Source: an uncultured Butyricicoccus sp. (GTDB lineage: Bacteria; Bacillota; Clostridia; Oscillospirales; Butyricicoccaceae). From it: a stretch of 50,081 nt of DNA. Below, piece after piece: positions 25,116-33,596 of the stretch. Within the stretch, counting starts at the first letter, position 1; the number at the start of each line of letters is the position of its first letter. Where the stretch lies: positions 1 to 50,081 of the forward strand of contig CALWMO010000002.1 of the NCBI GenBank assembly GCA_944381965.1. Direction: 5' to 3'. Under the pieces are notes generated by a model. It did no database searches. It was not told the origin of the DNA and was given only the letters and a program-made list of their open reading frames with translations. The translations under genes and the position numbers were made by a program.

Positions 25116-27443
25116 ATGAATATGCCAATGTGTTCACGCTGCAAAAAAAATGTTGCAGTTGTGTTTATAACAAAAATTGACCAGAGTAATAACTCTGAGC
25201 AAGAAGGTCTTTGCATTAAATGTGCAAAGGAAATGGGTATAAAGCCTATTGATAACTTAATGGAGCAAATGGGAATCACTGAGGATGATTTAGATGCACT
25301 TGCTGGTGAAATCGGTGCTTTTGGCGATTTAAACAGTCTAATGCCTACCGTAAGTGAAGCAGATGACGATGAAGCGGAAGATGATGAAAACTTAGGTACA
25401 TCAAAGAAAATGCCATTTCCATTCCCACTTTTCGGAAATAAAAATTCTTCAAAATCTGATGATGATAAAACTGAAAAGAAAACTAAAGAGCCTAAAAAAG
25501 ATAAAAAACGCAAGTTTTTAACAAACTATTGCGAGGATTTGACTGGTAAGGCACGAAATGGTAAAATCGACAAGATTATAGGTCGTGATAGAGAAACAGA
25601 GCGTGTTATTCAGATTTTAAACCGCCGTCAGAAAAATAATCCTTGTTTAATCGGTGAACCAGGTGTAGGTAAAACTGCTGTTGCAGAGGGATTAGCCCTT
25701 AGAATTGTGCAGGGTAAAGTGCCTTATAAGCTCAGAGATAAAGAGATTTATATGCTAGACCTAACTTCACTTGTAGCAGGTACTCAGTTTAGAGGTCAAT
25801 TTGAAAGCCGTATGAAGGGGCTTATTGAGGAAGTTAAAAAACTCGGCAATATTATTTTAGTAATCGACGAGGTTCATAATATTGTTGGTGCTGGTGACTC
25901 TGAAGGCTCTATGAATGCAGCTAATATTTTAAAGCCAGCTTTATCTCGTGGCGAAATTCAGGTTATTGGTGCTACAACCTTTAACGAATACCGTAAGCAT
26001 ATTGAAAAGGATTCTGCTTTAGAGCGTCGTTTTCAGCCTGTATCAGTTGAAGAACCATCTCTTGATGATGCAACAGACATTTTAATGGGTATAAAATCCT
26101 ATTATGAGGATTACCATTTAGTCACAATTTCTGATGAAATGTGTCGTAAAGCAGTTCAGCTTTCTGAAAGATATATAACTGATAGATTTTTACCAGATAA
26201 GGCAATTGACCTTATAGACGAGGCTTGTTCAGACCTAAATCTAAAAAATGAGATGTTATCACTAGCGGCAGACCTTAAAACCGAGCTTAAAAGCGTAACA
26301 TTAGAGCGTGAGGGCATGATGAGTGACCAAACTCCAGATGGTCAGGCGATGACAACCGAAGAACTTGACAATAAATATGCTAAAATTGCAGAGCTACGCT
26401 CTAAAGAGTTACAGCTTGAAAGCCGTCTGCATGAGGCAGAAGCAGCTCCACGTCCAGTGCTAACACTTGATAACCTTGCAGCTGTAATTGAGCTTTGGAC
26501 TAATATTCCAGCAAGCAAGGTTCAGGCACAGGAAATGCAGCGTTTAAGCGATATGGAAAATCGTATCAAAACAAGAGTTATCGGTCAAGATGAGGCTATA
26601 CACGCTATCTCACAGGCTATACGCCGTAATCGTGCGGGTATTAGTCCTAAGAAAAAGCCAGTTTCATTCCTGTTTGTAGGCCCTACTGGTGTAGGTAAAA
26701 CTGAGCTTGTTAAAACTCTTGCAGAGGATATGTTTGACTCACCAGAGGCTCTAATTAGACTTGATATGTCTGAATATATGGAAAAGCATACTGTGGCTCG
26801 TTTAATCGGTTCGCCTCCAGGATATGTTGGTTATGATGAGGCTGGACAGCTTACTGAAAAAATCCGTCGCAGACCATATTCTGTAATACTAATGGACGAA
26901 ATCGAAAAGGCTCATCCAGATGTATTAAATATTTTACTTCAGATTTTAGATGATGGCAGACTTACAGATGCACATGGCCGAATGGTTAACTTTGAAAATA
27001 CAATCATCGTTATGACTTCAAATGCTGGCAGCAGTCATAAAACTACATCTTTAGGCTTTGGAAAGACTGCAAGCGAGCAGGGTAAAGAAAAGGCTATAAA
27101 AGCACTCGAAGATATTATGCGTCCAGAGTTCTTAAATAGAATTGATGAAATTATAGCATTTAATCAGCTGTCAGAAGAAGATTTTGCAAAAATCGCAGAT
27201 ATTCTTCTTGGTGATTTGGCTAAAAATCTTAATGAGCGTGAAATTCGACTCACTTGGGATGATAGTCTTAAAAATTATCTTGTTGAAAAGTCCTATTCAC
27301 TTAAATTCGGTGCAAGAAATCTTAGAAGACTCATTGAAAAAGAAGTTGAAAATGCACTTGCAAACGAAATTCTCACAGATAATAAGATTATCGGTATTCA
27401 TATTACAGCACAAGATGGAGAGCTTAAACTCCAAAGTATATAA
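25116..27443 (+). CDS. ClpE-like AAA+ unfoldase with N-terminal zinc finger
   Basis: A two-domain Clp/Hsp100 ATPase of 775 residues. Instead of the double Clp-N domain it begins with a CxxC...CxxC zinc finger (C6, C9 and a second pair near 33-36), as in ClpE and McsA, then an acidic Asp/Glu/Lys-rich linker (about 70-135). The first AAA domain has [15 protein letters not shown] and [12 protein letters not shown]; a UVR-like coiled middle is near 400-440; the second AAA domain has [15 protein letters not shown] and [14 protein letters not shown]. The loop with SLGFG fits the ClpP-docking loop. It probably unfolds damaged proteins for ClpP. No CtsR operator was identified upstream; it seems to be the last gene of the ecf-truA run. 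ClpC with a lost N-domain is the alternative name. Confidence 0.85.
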   Translation: MNMPMCSRCKKNVAVVFITKIDQSNNSEQEGLCIKCAKEMGIKPIDNLMEQMGITEDDLDALAGEIGAFGDLNSLMPTVSEADDDEAEDDENLGTSKKMPFPFPLFGNKNSSKSDDDKTEKKTKEPKKDKKRKFLTNYCEDLTGKARNGKIDKIIGRDRETERVIQILNRRQKNNPCLIGEPGVGKTAVAEGLALRIVQGKVPYKLRDKEIYMLDLTSLVAGTQFRGQFESRMKGLIEEVKKLGNIILVIDEVHNIVGAGDSEGSMNAANILKPALSRGEIQVIGATTFNEYRKHIEKDSALERRFQPVSVEEPSLDDATDILMGIKSYYEDYHLVTISDEMCRKAVQLSERYITDRFLPDKAIDLIDEACSDLNLKNEMLSLAADLKTELKSVTLEREGMMSDQTPDGQAMTTEELDNKYAKIAELRSKELQLESRLHEAEAAPRPVLTLDNLAAVIELWTNIPASKVQAQEMQRLSDMENRIKTRVIGQDEAIHAISQAIRRNRAGISPKKKPVSFLFVGPTGVGKTELVKTLAEDMFDSPEALIRLDMSEYMEKHTVARLIGSPPGYVGYDEAGQLTEKIRRRPYSVILMDEIEKAHPDVLNILLQILDDGRLTDAHGRMVNFENTIIVMTSNAGSSHKTTSLGFGKTASEQGKEKAIKALEDIMRPEFLNRIDEIIAFNQLSEEDFAKIADILLGDLAKNLNEREIRLTWDDSLKNYLVEKSYSLKFGARNLRRLIEKEVENALANEILTDNKIIGIHITAQDGELKLQSI

Positions 27444-27447
27444 AAAA

Positions 27448-27490
27448 TTCCGCCTGTTCATAACTTAATGAATAGGCGGAAACTATTTTT
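27448..27490 (+). terminator. Terminator-like hairpin after the clpE-like gene
   Basis: A 14-bp stem with one wobble pair, TTCCGCCTGTTCAT / ATGAATAGGCGGAA, and a 6-base loop begins 4 bases after the stop codon. The downstream T run (ACTATTTTT) is interrupted, so termination may be partial. Confidence 0.7.
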
Positions 27491-27548
27491 CATATAGTTT
27501 AAATATATTATTTATTTGTGATTTTTTGCTATTGGAAGTCAATACCTA

Positions 27549-27577
27549 TTGCATAACCCTTTGCAAGATGATACCAT
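27549..27577 (+). promoter_or_regulatory. Possible promoter of the GHL10 gene
   Basis: TTGCAT and TACCAT are spaced by 17 bases, 33 bases before the ATG. The -10 box is weak, so this is tentative. Confidence 0.3.
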
Positions 27578-27610
27578 GATAACAGAATATATTTAAAGAA
27601 AGGAATATCT

Positions 27611-28882
27611 ATGAAAAAAAGAATAATTTCTATTTTAATGTGTCTTATTGTGACCATGCCTTTTATGGCACAGGCGGTAGATGAAACCGAAGCAACACCA
27701 ATGAGAGGTGTTTGGGTATCAACTGTTTATAATCTTGACTATCCTACAAAGAAAACTGTATCAGAAAGTGAGCTTAAAAAACAAGCTGATGATATTTTAG
27801 ATAATGCAGCTCAAACAGGTCTTAATACTATATTTTTACAGGTTAGACCTTCTGGTGATGCTCTTTACAAATCTGAAATTTTCCCTTGGAGTCACTGGCT
27901 AACAGGTACACAGGGTTTAGCTCCAGAAAACAATTTTGACCCGCTCGCTTATTGGGTAGATGAGGCTCATAAGCGTGGTTTAGAGCTTCATGCATGGATT
28001 AACCCATATAGAGCAAGCAGAGGTTTAACATGGGAGCAATTAGACGCAAATAATCCTGCTAAACTTCACCCAGAATGGGTAGAGCAGTATTCAGACGGAA
28101 ATTATTATTATAATCCTGCACTCGAAGAAGTTCGTCAGCTTATTGTTGATGGTGCACTTGAGATAGTTAACAATTATGATGTTGATGGTTTGCACCTTGA
28201 TGATTATTTCTACCCTGGTCAGAATTTTAATGATGCAGAGGAATTTGCAAAATATGGCTCTGGTTTTGATAATATTGCAGACTGGCGTAGAGATAATGTA
28301 AATAAAATGGTTGCAATGCTAGATAGTGAACTTCACAAAGCAAAACCAGATATTCAGTTTGGCATAAGTCCAGCGGGTATTTGGGCTAATAAATCAACCG
28401 ACCCTAGAGGTTCGGATACAAAGGGTAATGAAAGCTATGTAAGCTCTTATGCAGATAGCCTTGCTTGGATTGAGTCAGGCACTATTGACTATATTATGCC
28501 TCAGATTTATTGGGAAATAGGTCATTCAGCTGCCGATTTTGCAACACTGGTTGACTGGTGGATTGCTAACACTCAAAATACTGATGTTAAGCTTTACATA
28601 GGTTTAGCTGCTTATAAATGTCATGATGCCACACCGCCTACATGGTCAAGCACAAAGCCAATTTTAGACTCACTAGAATATATGTCACAAAAAACTGGTA
28701 TTTATGGTGAGGTTTATTTTCGTTATCAGTCACTTAATGTTGTTGACGGTTTAAAACAAGATTTAATTAACTGGTATAAAACCGCACCAGATACCATACC
28801 TGAAAATGCATTTCCAGACGAACAAAAGATAAATAGCTTTATGGGTGCATTTACAATGCTTATAAGTGCTATTTTAAGATAA
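27611..28882 (+). CDS. Family 10-like glycoside hydrolase (GHL10), secreted
   Basis: The 423-residue product begins with a signal peptide (basic start, hydrophobic core to about residue 22, cleavage near AQA). A GHL10 (formerly DUF187) TIM-barrel-like domain then runs from about 30 to 350. Family hallmarks seen are RGVWVSTVYN, GLNTIFLQVRPSGDALY, LELHAWINPYRAS, DGLHLDDYFYPG and IDYIMPQIYWE. B. subtilis YngK is of this type, and cell-wall glycan cleavage is proposed for the family, but the substrate is not settled. No cell-wall anchor is visible. AAAGGAAT precedes the ATG. Downstream lies an MNT/HEPN pair, which does not suggest a pathway. Confidence 0.87.
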   Translation: MKKRIISILMCLIVTMPFMAQAVDETEATPMRGVWVSTVYNLDYPTKKTVSESELKKQADDILDNAAQTGLNTIFLQVRPSGDALYKSEIFPWSHWLTGTQGLAPENNFDPLAYWVDEAHKRGLELHAWINPYRASRGLTWEQLDANNPAKLHPEWVEQYSDGNYYYNPALEEVRQLIVDGALEIVNNYDVDGLHLDDYFYPGQNFNDAEEFAKYGSGFDNIADWRRDNVNKMVAMLDSELHKAKPDIQFGISPAGIWANKSTDPRGSDTKGNESYVSSYADSLAWIESGTIDYIMPQIYWEIGHSAADFATLVDWWIANTQNTDVKLYIGLAAYKCHDATPPTWSSTKPILDSLEYMSQKTGIYGEVYFRYQSLNVVDGLKQDLINWYKTAPDTIPENAFPDEQKINSFMGAFTMLISAILR

Positions 28883-28909
28883 GATAAAACTTTGAGGAGG
28901 GTAAAGCTT

Positions 28910-29221
28910 ATGAACGAAAATGAAAAAAATGTAATTATTAAATCAATTTTAGAGTTATGTAGTCCTGTCTGTGTGATTTTATATGGTGCAAAACGTGGGC
29001 TTTCAAGTGGTAAACTAAAAACAGTTAATATTTGCATTGTTATTCATGAGTGTGATAAAAATAAGCTACTTCACAAGCTTTACTTGCAAATGCCACTTGA
29101 TATTCAGGTAAATATTAAAATATATACTTCTAATGAATGGAACGAACTGCAACAAGACCCAGATAGCTATGCAGCATGGATTTCTGAGAAAGGTGCGGTG
29201 CTTTATGAGTCGAAGTCGTAG
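28910..29221 (+). CDS. Degenerate MNT-type nucleotidyltransferase-fold protein
   Basis: A 103-residue protein that looks like a minimal nucleotidyltransferase (MNT) domain: LYGAKRG (25-30) stands for the GSxxRG motif, followed by the strand VNICIVI (39-45). In active enzymes this strand carries the metal-binding DxD; here it reads N40-I-C42, so catalysis is unlikely. The frame starts at a TTG at 28892, but the ATG at 28910 lies 8 bases after GAGGAGGG and is preferred. Its 3' end overlaps the following HEPN gene by 17 bases. MNT/HEPN pairs can act as antitoxin and toxin (MntA-HepT type), but this pair lacks key residues, so its role is open. Confidence 0.6.
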   Translation: MNENEKNVIIKSILELCSPVCVILYGAKRGLSSGKLKTVNICIVIHECDKNKLLHKLYLQMPLDIQVNIKIYTSNEWNELQQDPDSYAAWISEKGAVLYESKS

Positions 29222-29642
29222 AGGTGCTAGAGATAGCATGTATTATTATAAATGGCTTGATAAAGCACTTTGTGATTTACAAGCTGCCAGAATTTTGATG
29301 ACTTGGGGTGGAGATGCAGGAAATATTGCATTTCACTGCCAACAAGCAATAGAAAAAGCATTAAAAGGTTATTTGCTTTTTAAAAGCGGCAAACATTTTG
29401 ACGGTCACAACTTAACATATCTTTGTAGGCAAACCGTTCAGCTTGATAGGTCATTTGAAAAATGGCTTGATGAAAGTGCTGCACTTAACAATCTTTATAT
29501 TGAAACTCGTTATCCAACCGATTTACCACTTAATCTAAGTGAACAGACAGTTAAAAAGTATTTGCATATGGCAGAAGATATGTTTGCAGCTATTCGTCAG
29601 GAATTATATGACGGTGGTATGCCTCATAGAATTAAAAAATAA
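29205..29642 (+). CDS. HEPN domain protein
   Basis: A 145-residue helical protein with the HEPN signature ACHxxQQAIEKALKGYL-type helix (here IAFHCQQAIEKALKGYLLF, residues about 41-59), HNLTYLC and the later ETRYPTDLP. The usual RNase motif of toxic HEPN proteins, R followed by 4-6 residues and H, is not seen near ETRYP. I chose the ATG at 29205, which overlaps the upstream MNT-like gene by 17 bases, because the domain begins soon after; the longer reading from 29133 is mostly shadow. With the MNT-like gene it forms a coupled pair of unknown function. Confidence 0.72.
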   Translation: MSRSRRGARDSMYYYKWLDKALCDLQAARILMTWGGDAGNIAFHCQQAIEKALKGYLLFKSGKHFDGHNLTYLCRQTVQLDRSFEKWLDESAALNNLYIETRYPTDLPLNLSEQTVKKYLHMAEDMFAAIRQELYDGGMPHRIKK

Positions 29643-29648
29643 ATATAA

Positions 29649-29690
29649 AAATCCGACATCGAGTAAAAAACCTCTGTCGGATTTATTTTT
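29649..29690. terminator. Bidirectional terminator between the HEPN gene and rsmI
   Basis: A 10-bp stem, AAATCCGACA / TGTCGGATTT, encloses a 16-base loop, with ATTTTTTATC on the plus side and TTTTTATATTT on the minus side. It separates the converging genes. Confidence 0.75.
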
Positions 29691-29692
29691 TA

Positions 29693-30541
29693 TCATAATC
29701 TATTTAACGCTTCTTTATAAAGTGCGTTTTTCTTAACACCTATATCAGCAGATACAAGTTTTACGGCATCTTTTAGCGTTTCGCCCGATTCTATGCGTTT
29801 TTGTACAGCTAAAATCGCCATTTCCATACGTTCTTCATCGGAAATATCTGTTATAACTTCGGTATTGCCTTCTAAGACAAGTACATATTCTCCTCGTGGT
29901 GAGTTTTCGGTGTAATATTCTTCGGCTTCTCTTAAAGTCATTCTAAGGCTTTCTTCATGGATTTTAGTTATTTCTCGACACATAGCAATTTTTCTATCAT
30001 CACCAAATGCTAAACGCATATCATGCAAGGTTTGACGCAGTTTATGTGGTGCTTCATAAAAAATCATTGTGCGTTTTTCAGAAAGTAAAGTGTCTAAATG
30101 CTCTTTACGAGCCTTTTTATTTACAGATAAAAAGCCTTCAAAGCACCATCTGCCAGTAGGCAGTCCAGAAACAGCTAATGCACACACCGCCGCACAACAC
30201 CCAGGAATTGATTGTACTGGTATATTATTTTCTGCACATAGTGCAACTAAATCCTCTCCAGGGTCGGAAACAGCAGGTGTGCCTGCGTCAGTAACAAGTG
30301 CACAATTTTCTCCATTAAGCAGTTTTTTTACTATTTCTTCGCCACGCTCTCGGCGGTTATGTTCGAAATAACTTACCATAGGTTTTGATGGTAAATCAAG
30401 TGCATTAAGCAGTTTTTTTGTAACTCTTGTATCCTCTGCCGCAATAAAATTAACATCACACATTGTTTGTCTTGCTCTAGGTGAAAAATCGCCAAGATTG
30501 CCTATAGGTGTTGCGACCAAATACAGCGTTCCAATACTCAT
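29693..30541 (-). CDS. rsmI: 16S rRNA (cytidine1402-2'-O)-methyltransferase RsmI
   Basis: RsmI methylates the ribose of C1402 in the decoding centre of 16S rRNA using SAM. The 282-residue product shows TLYLVATPIGNLGDFSPRA at the start, AAEDTRVTKKLL, the SAM-site segment LVTDAGTPAVSDPGEDLV and FEGFLSVNKKARKEHL, all standard for the family. The C-terminus has the small tail domain ending EALNRL. AAAGGAG lies 10 bases before the ATG. It is a single-gene unit on the minus strand. Confidence 0.95.
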   Translation of the reverse strand: MSIGTLYLVATPIGNLGDFSPRARQTMCDVNFIAAEDTRVTKKLLNALDLPSKPMVSYFEHNRRERGEEIVKKLLNGENCALVTDAGTPAVSDPGEDLVALCAENNIPVQSIPGCCAAVCALAVSGLPTGRWCFEGFLSVNKKARKEHLDTLLSEKRTMIFYEAPHKLRQTLHDMRLAFGDDRKIAMCREITKIHEESLRMTLREAEEYYTENSPRGEYVLVLEGNTEVITDISDEERMEMAILAVQKRIESGETLKDAVKLVSADIGVKKNALYKEALNRL

Positions 30542-30621
30542 TATTTTTTATATCTCCTTTTAGTAATAACTAATTATATATATTTTTTAAAATGAATGTC
30601 AAGCAGATGAAATATGATTGC

Positions 30622-30650
30622 TTGACAAAAAAGCCATACGAGTCTATCCT
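30622..30650 (+). promoter_or_regulatory. Sigma-A promoter of the G5/3D-domain gene
   Basis: A consensus TTGACA and TATCCT are separated by 17 bases. The ATG lies 36 bases further on, and GTGGGG is the ribosome site. Confidence 0.65.
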
Positions 30651-30686
30651 TAAAGTAAAGAATAAAAAAATCATGTGGGGTTATAA

Positions 30687-31946
30687 ATGAAAAAACGTGT
30701 TACAAGAATGGAAGAAAGAGGAATAGAGCAAGATAAAGCGGCTAGAAAACGTGAACATGTAGTTATTAGCTTTATTATTCTTATTCCTATACTGATAGTG
30801 ATAATCGGCATTATTTGGGGAACATTAAATCATGAGATAGAATATTACATAAGCGATGGTACAACTGAAAAATCAATAGTTTTAGCTAATAGTAGTGTAG
30901 AAGAAGCTTGTAAGGCTTTAGGTTTTGAAGATGTAATCATAACAAAACAAGAGCAAGATGGCAATAAAATTATGGTTAAAGTAAGTCCTGCACTTCATGC
31001 TACTATAAAAAGTAAAAACACAAGTATTACAGCTAGATTTACAGAATGTACTGTGCGTGAGCTTTTAGAACAAAAAGGCTTTTCTTTTGATGATGAAGAT
31101 GAAATTATTCCGCCACTTGACACAAGACTTAAAAAAGATGCCGAAATAATTATAATTGATGTAGAATATGAAGAACTTATAGAAACCGAACAAGTATCTT
31201 TTGAAGTTGAAACAAAGGAAAACAGTGAACTTCTTGAAGGTAAGCAAAAGATAACTCAATATGGCGTTTATGGGGAAAAAAAAGTTACATATAAAGTAAA
31301 GCTTGAAGACGGTGAGCAAACCGAAAAAGAAGTGATTTCAGAAGAAATTACAAAAGAACCTGTAAATTGTATTGTTGAAAAGGGTACGAGAAAGCCTGAA
31401 ACTGAACAGGAAAAACAGCAAACTGAGCAACAAAAACAAGGTGATACAACAACACCATTAACAAGCACAACAAACACAGTAACTAATACATCAGTTCAAG
31501 CACCAGAACAACAAATTATAACAAGTACAAATCCAGAAGATTTATCAACAGCGGGTAGAGCATATGTTTGGTCAGTTCCAGCTGGCATACAAGATGATAC
31601 TGTAAATAAAATTATAACAGCTGGTGATGGCTCAAGTTATCAATATACAAGCGTTATTGATGTTAAAGCAACTGCATATAATAGAGTTGAAGAGGGTGGT
31701 CTTACAACTGCAACGGGTACAACCACTAAATATGGCACTATTGCAGTAGACCCTAGTGTTATACCGCTTGGCAGTAAGCTTTATGTTGTATCAGATGGCG
31801 GTCAATCATGGTCTTATGGCCCTGGACTTGCCGAAGATACAGGCGGTCTTATAAAGGGAAATAAAATAGATTTGTTCTTTATGACAGGGGAAGAAGCGAC
31901 AGAATTTGGTGTACGTTCGGCGAAAGTTTACATATTAAAAGATTAA
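30687..31946 (+). CDS. Membrane-anchored G5 and 3D-domain cell-wall protein (YabE/YuiC-like)
   Basis: The 419-residue product has one N-terminal membrane segment (about 27-48) and faces outward. In order it contains a DUF348-like repeat (about 50-150), a G5 domain (about 165-235), a Thr/Gln/Glu-rich linker (about 235-290) and a C-terminal 3D domain (about 325-419). The 3D domain has DVKATAYN, TIAVDPSVIPLGSKLYV, EDTGGLIKGNKIDLFF, and its three Asp residues. This is the layout of resuscitation-promoting-factor-like YabE/stationary-phase Sps proteins, which are lytic transglycosylase-type wall enzymes. Peptidoglycan remodelling is the probable role. The gene has its own promoter. Confidence 0.85.
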   Translation: MKKRVTRMEERGIEQDKAARKREHVVISFIILIPILIVIIGIIWGTLNHEIEYYISDGTTEKSIVLANSSVEEACKALGFEDVIITKQEQDGNKIMVKVSPALHATIKSKNTSITARFTECTVRELLEQKGFSFDDEDEIIPPLDTRLKKDAEIIIIDVEYEELIETEQVSFEVETKENSELLEGKQKITQYGVYGEKKVTYKVKLEDGEQTEKEVISEEITKEPVNCIVEKGTRKPETEQEKQQTEQQKQGDTTTPLTSTTNTVTNTSVQAPEQQIITSTNPEDLSTAGRAYVWSVPAGIQDDTVNKIITAGDGSSYQYTSVIDVKATAYNRVEEGGLTTATGTTTKYGTIAVDPSVIPLGSKLYVVSDGGQSWSYGPGLAEDTGGLIKGNKIDLFFMTGEEATEFGVRSAKVYILKD

Positions 31947-32016
31947 TGAGCTATTATAAAAGTTTATTATGTGACGATTATATTTTTATAACACTTATGA
32001 AAGGAGTTTTAAAATT

Positions 32017-32202
32017 ATGAGTATTGCAGGAAATATTGCTAGTATGGCAACAAGCATGAGCAATGCACAACTTCAATACAATGTATCTCTTTCTGTTACA
32101 AAAAAAGCAATGGATAGTCAAGAAATGGCTATGCAGGGTTTACTTGAAATGATGCCACAAAACCCAGCTGGTATTGGTCAGAATATCGACACTTATGCAT
32201 AA
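32017..32202 (+). CDS. YjfB-like putative motility peptide
   Basis: A 61-residue peptide of the YjfB type, small Firmicutes proteins listed as putative motility proteins. It shows the pattern of Ser/Met/Ala-rich N-terminus, then VTKKAMDSQEMAMQGLLEMM and a Pro-rich end. GAAAGGAG lies upstream. The preceding 70 bases include TAAAAGTTTATTATGTGACGATTA-like AT-rich sequence with a weak likeness to flagellar promoters. It has no close flagellar neighbour on the left, and a terminator follows. Function not known. Confidence 0.7.
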   Translation: MSIAGNIASMATSMSNAQLQYNVSLSVTKKAMDSQEMAMQGLLEMMPQNPAGIGQNIDTYA

Positions 32203-32238
32203 AAAAATACCCGATTTTAAAATCGGGTATTTTTTTTA
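32203..32238. terminator. Bidirectional terminator, YjfB-like gene and lipoprotein gene
   Basis: A perfect 14-bp stem, AAATACCCGATTTT / AAAATCGGGTATTT, with A and T runs on both sides, lies between two converging genes. The T run on the plus side is eight or more bases. Confidence 0.9.
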
Positions 32239-33330
32239 CTTTTCAGCCTCAAGAGCCATATCTAAAAGCTCTTGTCCTTCGGTTGGTAGAGAATCAGGAA
32301 CATCACCCAGTTTTATCTTTTTAACTTGAGTATCACCGACATTTTCTTGCTGGTAAAGTGTAGTACCGTCAGCAGAAATAAAACATGTGGTTTCAAGTAC
32401 ATTTGTATGTTCATCAGTTTTGCTGTAAACATACATTGTAAGACAAGGTACATCATCAACCATAACATATCCAGGGCCAGGTTTTAATGTGTATTCACTC
32501 ATATCTTCACCAGGTAATCCAAGTTCAGCAGGTACGATAGAGTACATAAGTGTTTTAGCACCAGTATATGAAACAACAGCAGAAGGCTCGCCACTTTCCT
32601 CAGAACTTGCTACGCCTTCAATAGTAAGTGTTATAAGACAGCTTGTAGGAGTCCAGTTTATCTCGACTAAAAGGTCATTTTTTTCATCGTGTGCAAAGTT
32701 GCTATAAGGTGGTAAAACCTCAAGCTCTTTTTCAAGCTGTTTTTGAGCTTCTTCAGCGGCCTTTTTTTCTTCTTTTGTCATTTCTTCTTCAGATTTTTTG
32801 TTAGATTCTTCTTCAGCAGCCTCTTTTTTTTGTTCAGCGGCTGACTCAGGAGCATGTGTAGGTTCGCCATTTTCATCAAGCAGTACAGCAGCACGTCTTA
32901 AAATTACATTTCCAACACTTGCAGAATAGTCTGGTTCTTCTTCACTATCGAGAGTAAAAGCATATTCTTCTGTGGTCATCATCTCAACATAACTTTTTAC
33001 AGCCACAGATGCTTTATCTTTATTAAACATTTGATAGTCATAAGAAATATAATTTATAGCCGCTACTGGCTCCACAGTTTCTGTTTCTTCTGATGATGAA
33101 CCTTCTTCTTCACTTTCTTCTGGTACAGGTTCGGTTATTTCACCCTCGCCTTCAGCTGGTGATAAAGAAGTAACATAAGTTCCGCCTGTTTCAGCATTTA
33201 AGACTTTTTCAAGTGCAGGAACAGCATTTCCTTGGAACTGATAAGCAATACGAGCTTCGTCACCACCACAGCCACAAAGAATAAATACCAAACAAATCGG
33301 TAAAAAAGTTAGAATACGTTTTTTAAACAC
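32236..33330 (-). CDS. Hypothetical lipoprotein
   Basis: From a GTG at 33330 the 364-residue product has a signal sequence with a lipobox (ILCGC, lipid-modified Cys at about 21) and then an exported body. There is an acidic Glu/Ser-rich linker (about 65-85) and a highly charged Glu/Lys helix (about 165-205), then a beta-rich end with a repeated ILE/TLxxE-type pattern. No known domain was recognised. The frame extends up to an ATG at 33384, but GAGGGAAA lies before the GTG and the likely promoter lies between the two, so the GTG is preferred. It is divergent from the SLH gene, which suggests a shared surface role, but this is inference. Confidence 0.6.
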   Translation of the reverse strand: MFKKRILTFLPICLVFILCGCGGDEARIAYQFQGNAVPALEKVLNAETGGTYVTSLSPAEGEGEITEPVPEESEEEGSSSEETETVEPVAAINYISYDYQMFNKDKASVAVKSYVEMMTTEEYAFTLDSEEEPDYSASVGNVILRRAAVLLDENGEPTHAPESAAEQKKEAAEEESNKKSEEEMTKEEKKAAEEAQKQLEKELEVLPPYSNFAHDEKNDLLVEINWTPTSCLITLTIEGVASSEESGEPSAVVSYTGAKTLMYSIVPAELGLPGEDMSEYTLKPGPGYVMVDDVPCLTMYVYSKTDEHTNVLETTCFISADGTTLYQQENVGDTQVKKIKLGDVPDSLPTEGQELLDMALEAEK

Positions 33331-33358
33331 GATTATTTCCCTCGTTTCTTGAGAATAT

Positions 33359-33386
33359 ATTATAATTGATACCAAATTAGGCACAA
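33359..33386 (-). promoter_or_regulatory. Probable promoter of the lipoprotein gene
   Basis: On the minus strand TTGTGC and a perfect TATAAT are 16 bases apart, about 30 bases before the GTG at 33330. Because transcription would start after 33359, the upstream ATG at 33384 could not be used from this promoter. Confidence 0.45.
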
Positions 33387-33461
33387 AACACTAACATAAT
33401 GGTACAAGGTTTAAGATAAAAATGCAAGAAAAAAGTTTTCAAAAAACAAACTGTTAATTTG

Positions 33462-33489
33462 TATTATTTTTTTTAAAGTTTTGACGATA
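33462..33489 (+). promoter_or_regulatory. Candidate upstream element of the SLH gene, shared with flgM
   Basis: This stretch (T-rich, then TTTAAAGTTTTGACGATA) is 25/28 identical to 4731-4758 in front of flgM. It ends 107 bases before the SLH start codon. The shared CGATA core and TTTAAAGTTTT suggest one regulator for both genes, possibly the flagellar sigma factor, but the usual -35/-10 spacing is not met. Confidence 0.4.
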
Positions 33490-33542
33490 TGAAAAAAGTC
33501 GACTGATAAATAAGATTTATTGATACTTATGATAAAGCGATT

Positions 33543-33556
33543 ATATCATATGATAT
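33543..33556. promoter_or_regulatory. Perfect 14-bp palindrome ATATCATATGATAT before the SLH gene
   Basis: The palindrome lies 41 bases upstream of the SLH start codon. It is compatible with a dimeric repressor site but is A/T rich and could occur by chance. Confidence 0.35.
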
Positions 33557-33596
33557 CACATTTACATGTAAAGATTTTGTTTAGGAGCTGAATGGA

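Noticed and set aside
33331-33384. Longer N-terminus for the lipoprotein from ATG 33384
   Set aside because: It would place 18 residues before the signal sequence and begin upstream of the likely promoter.
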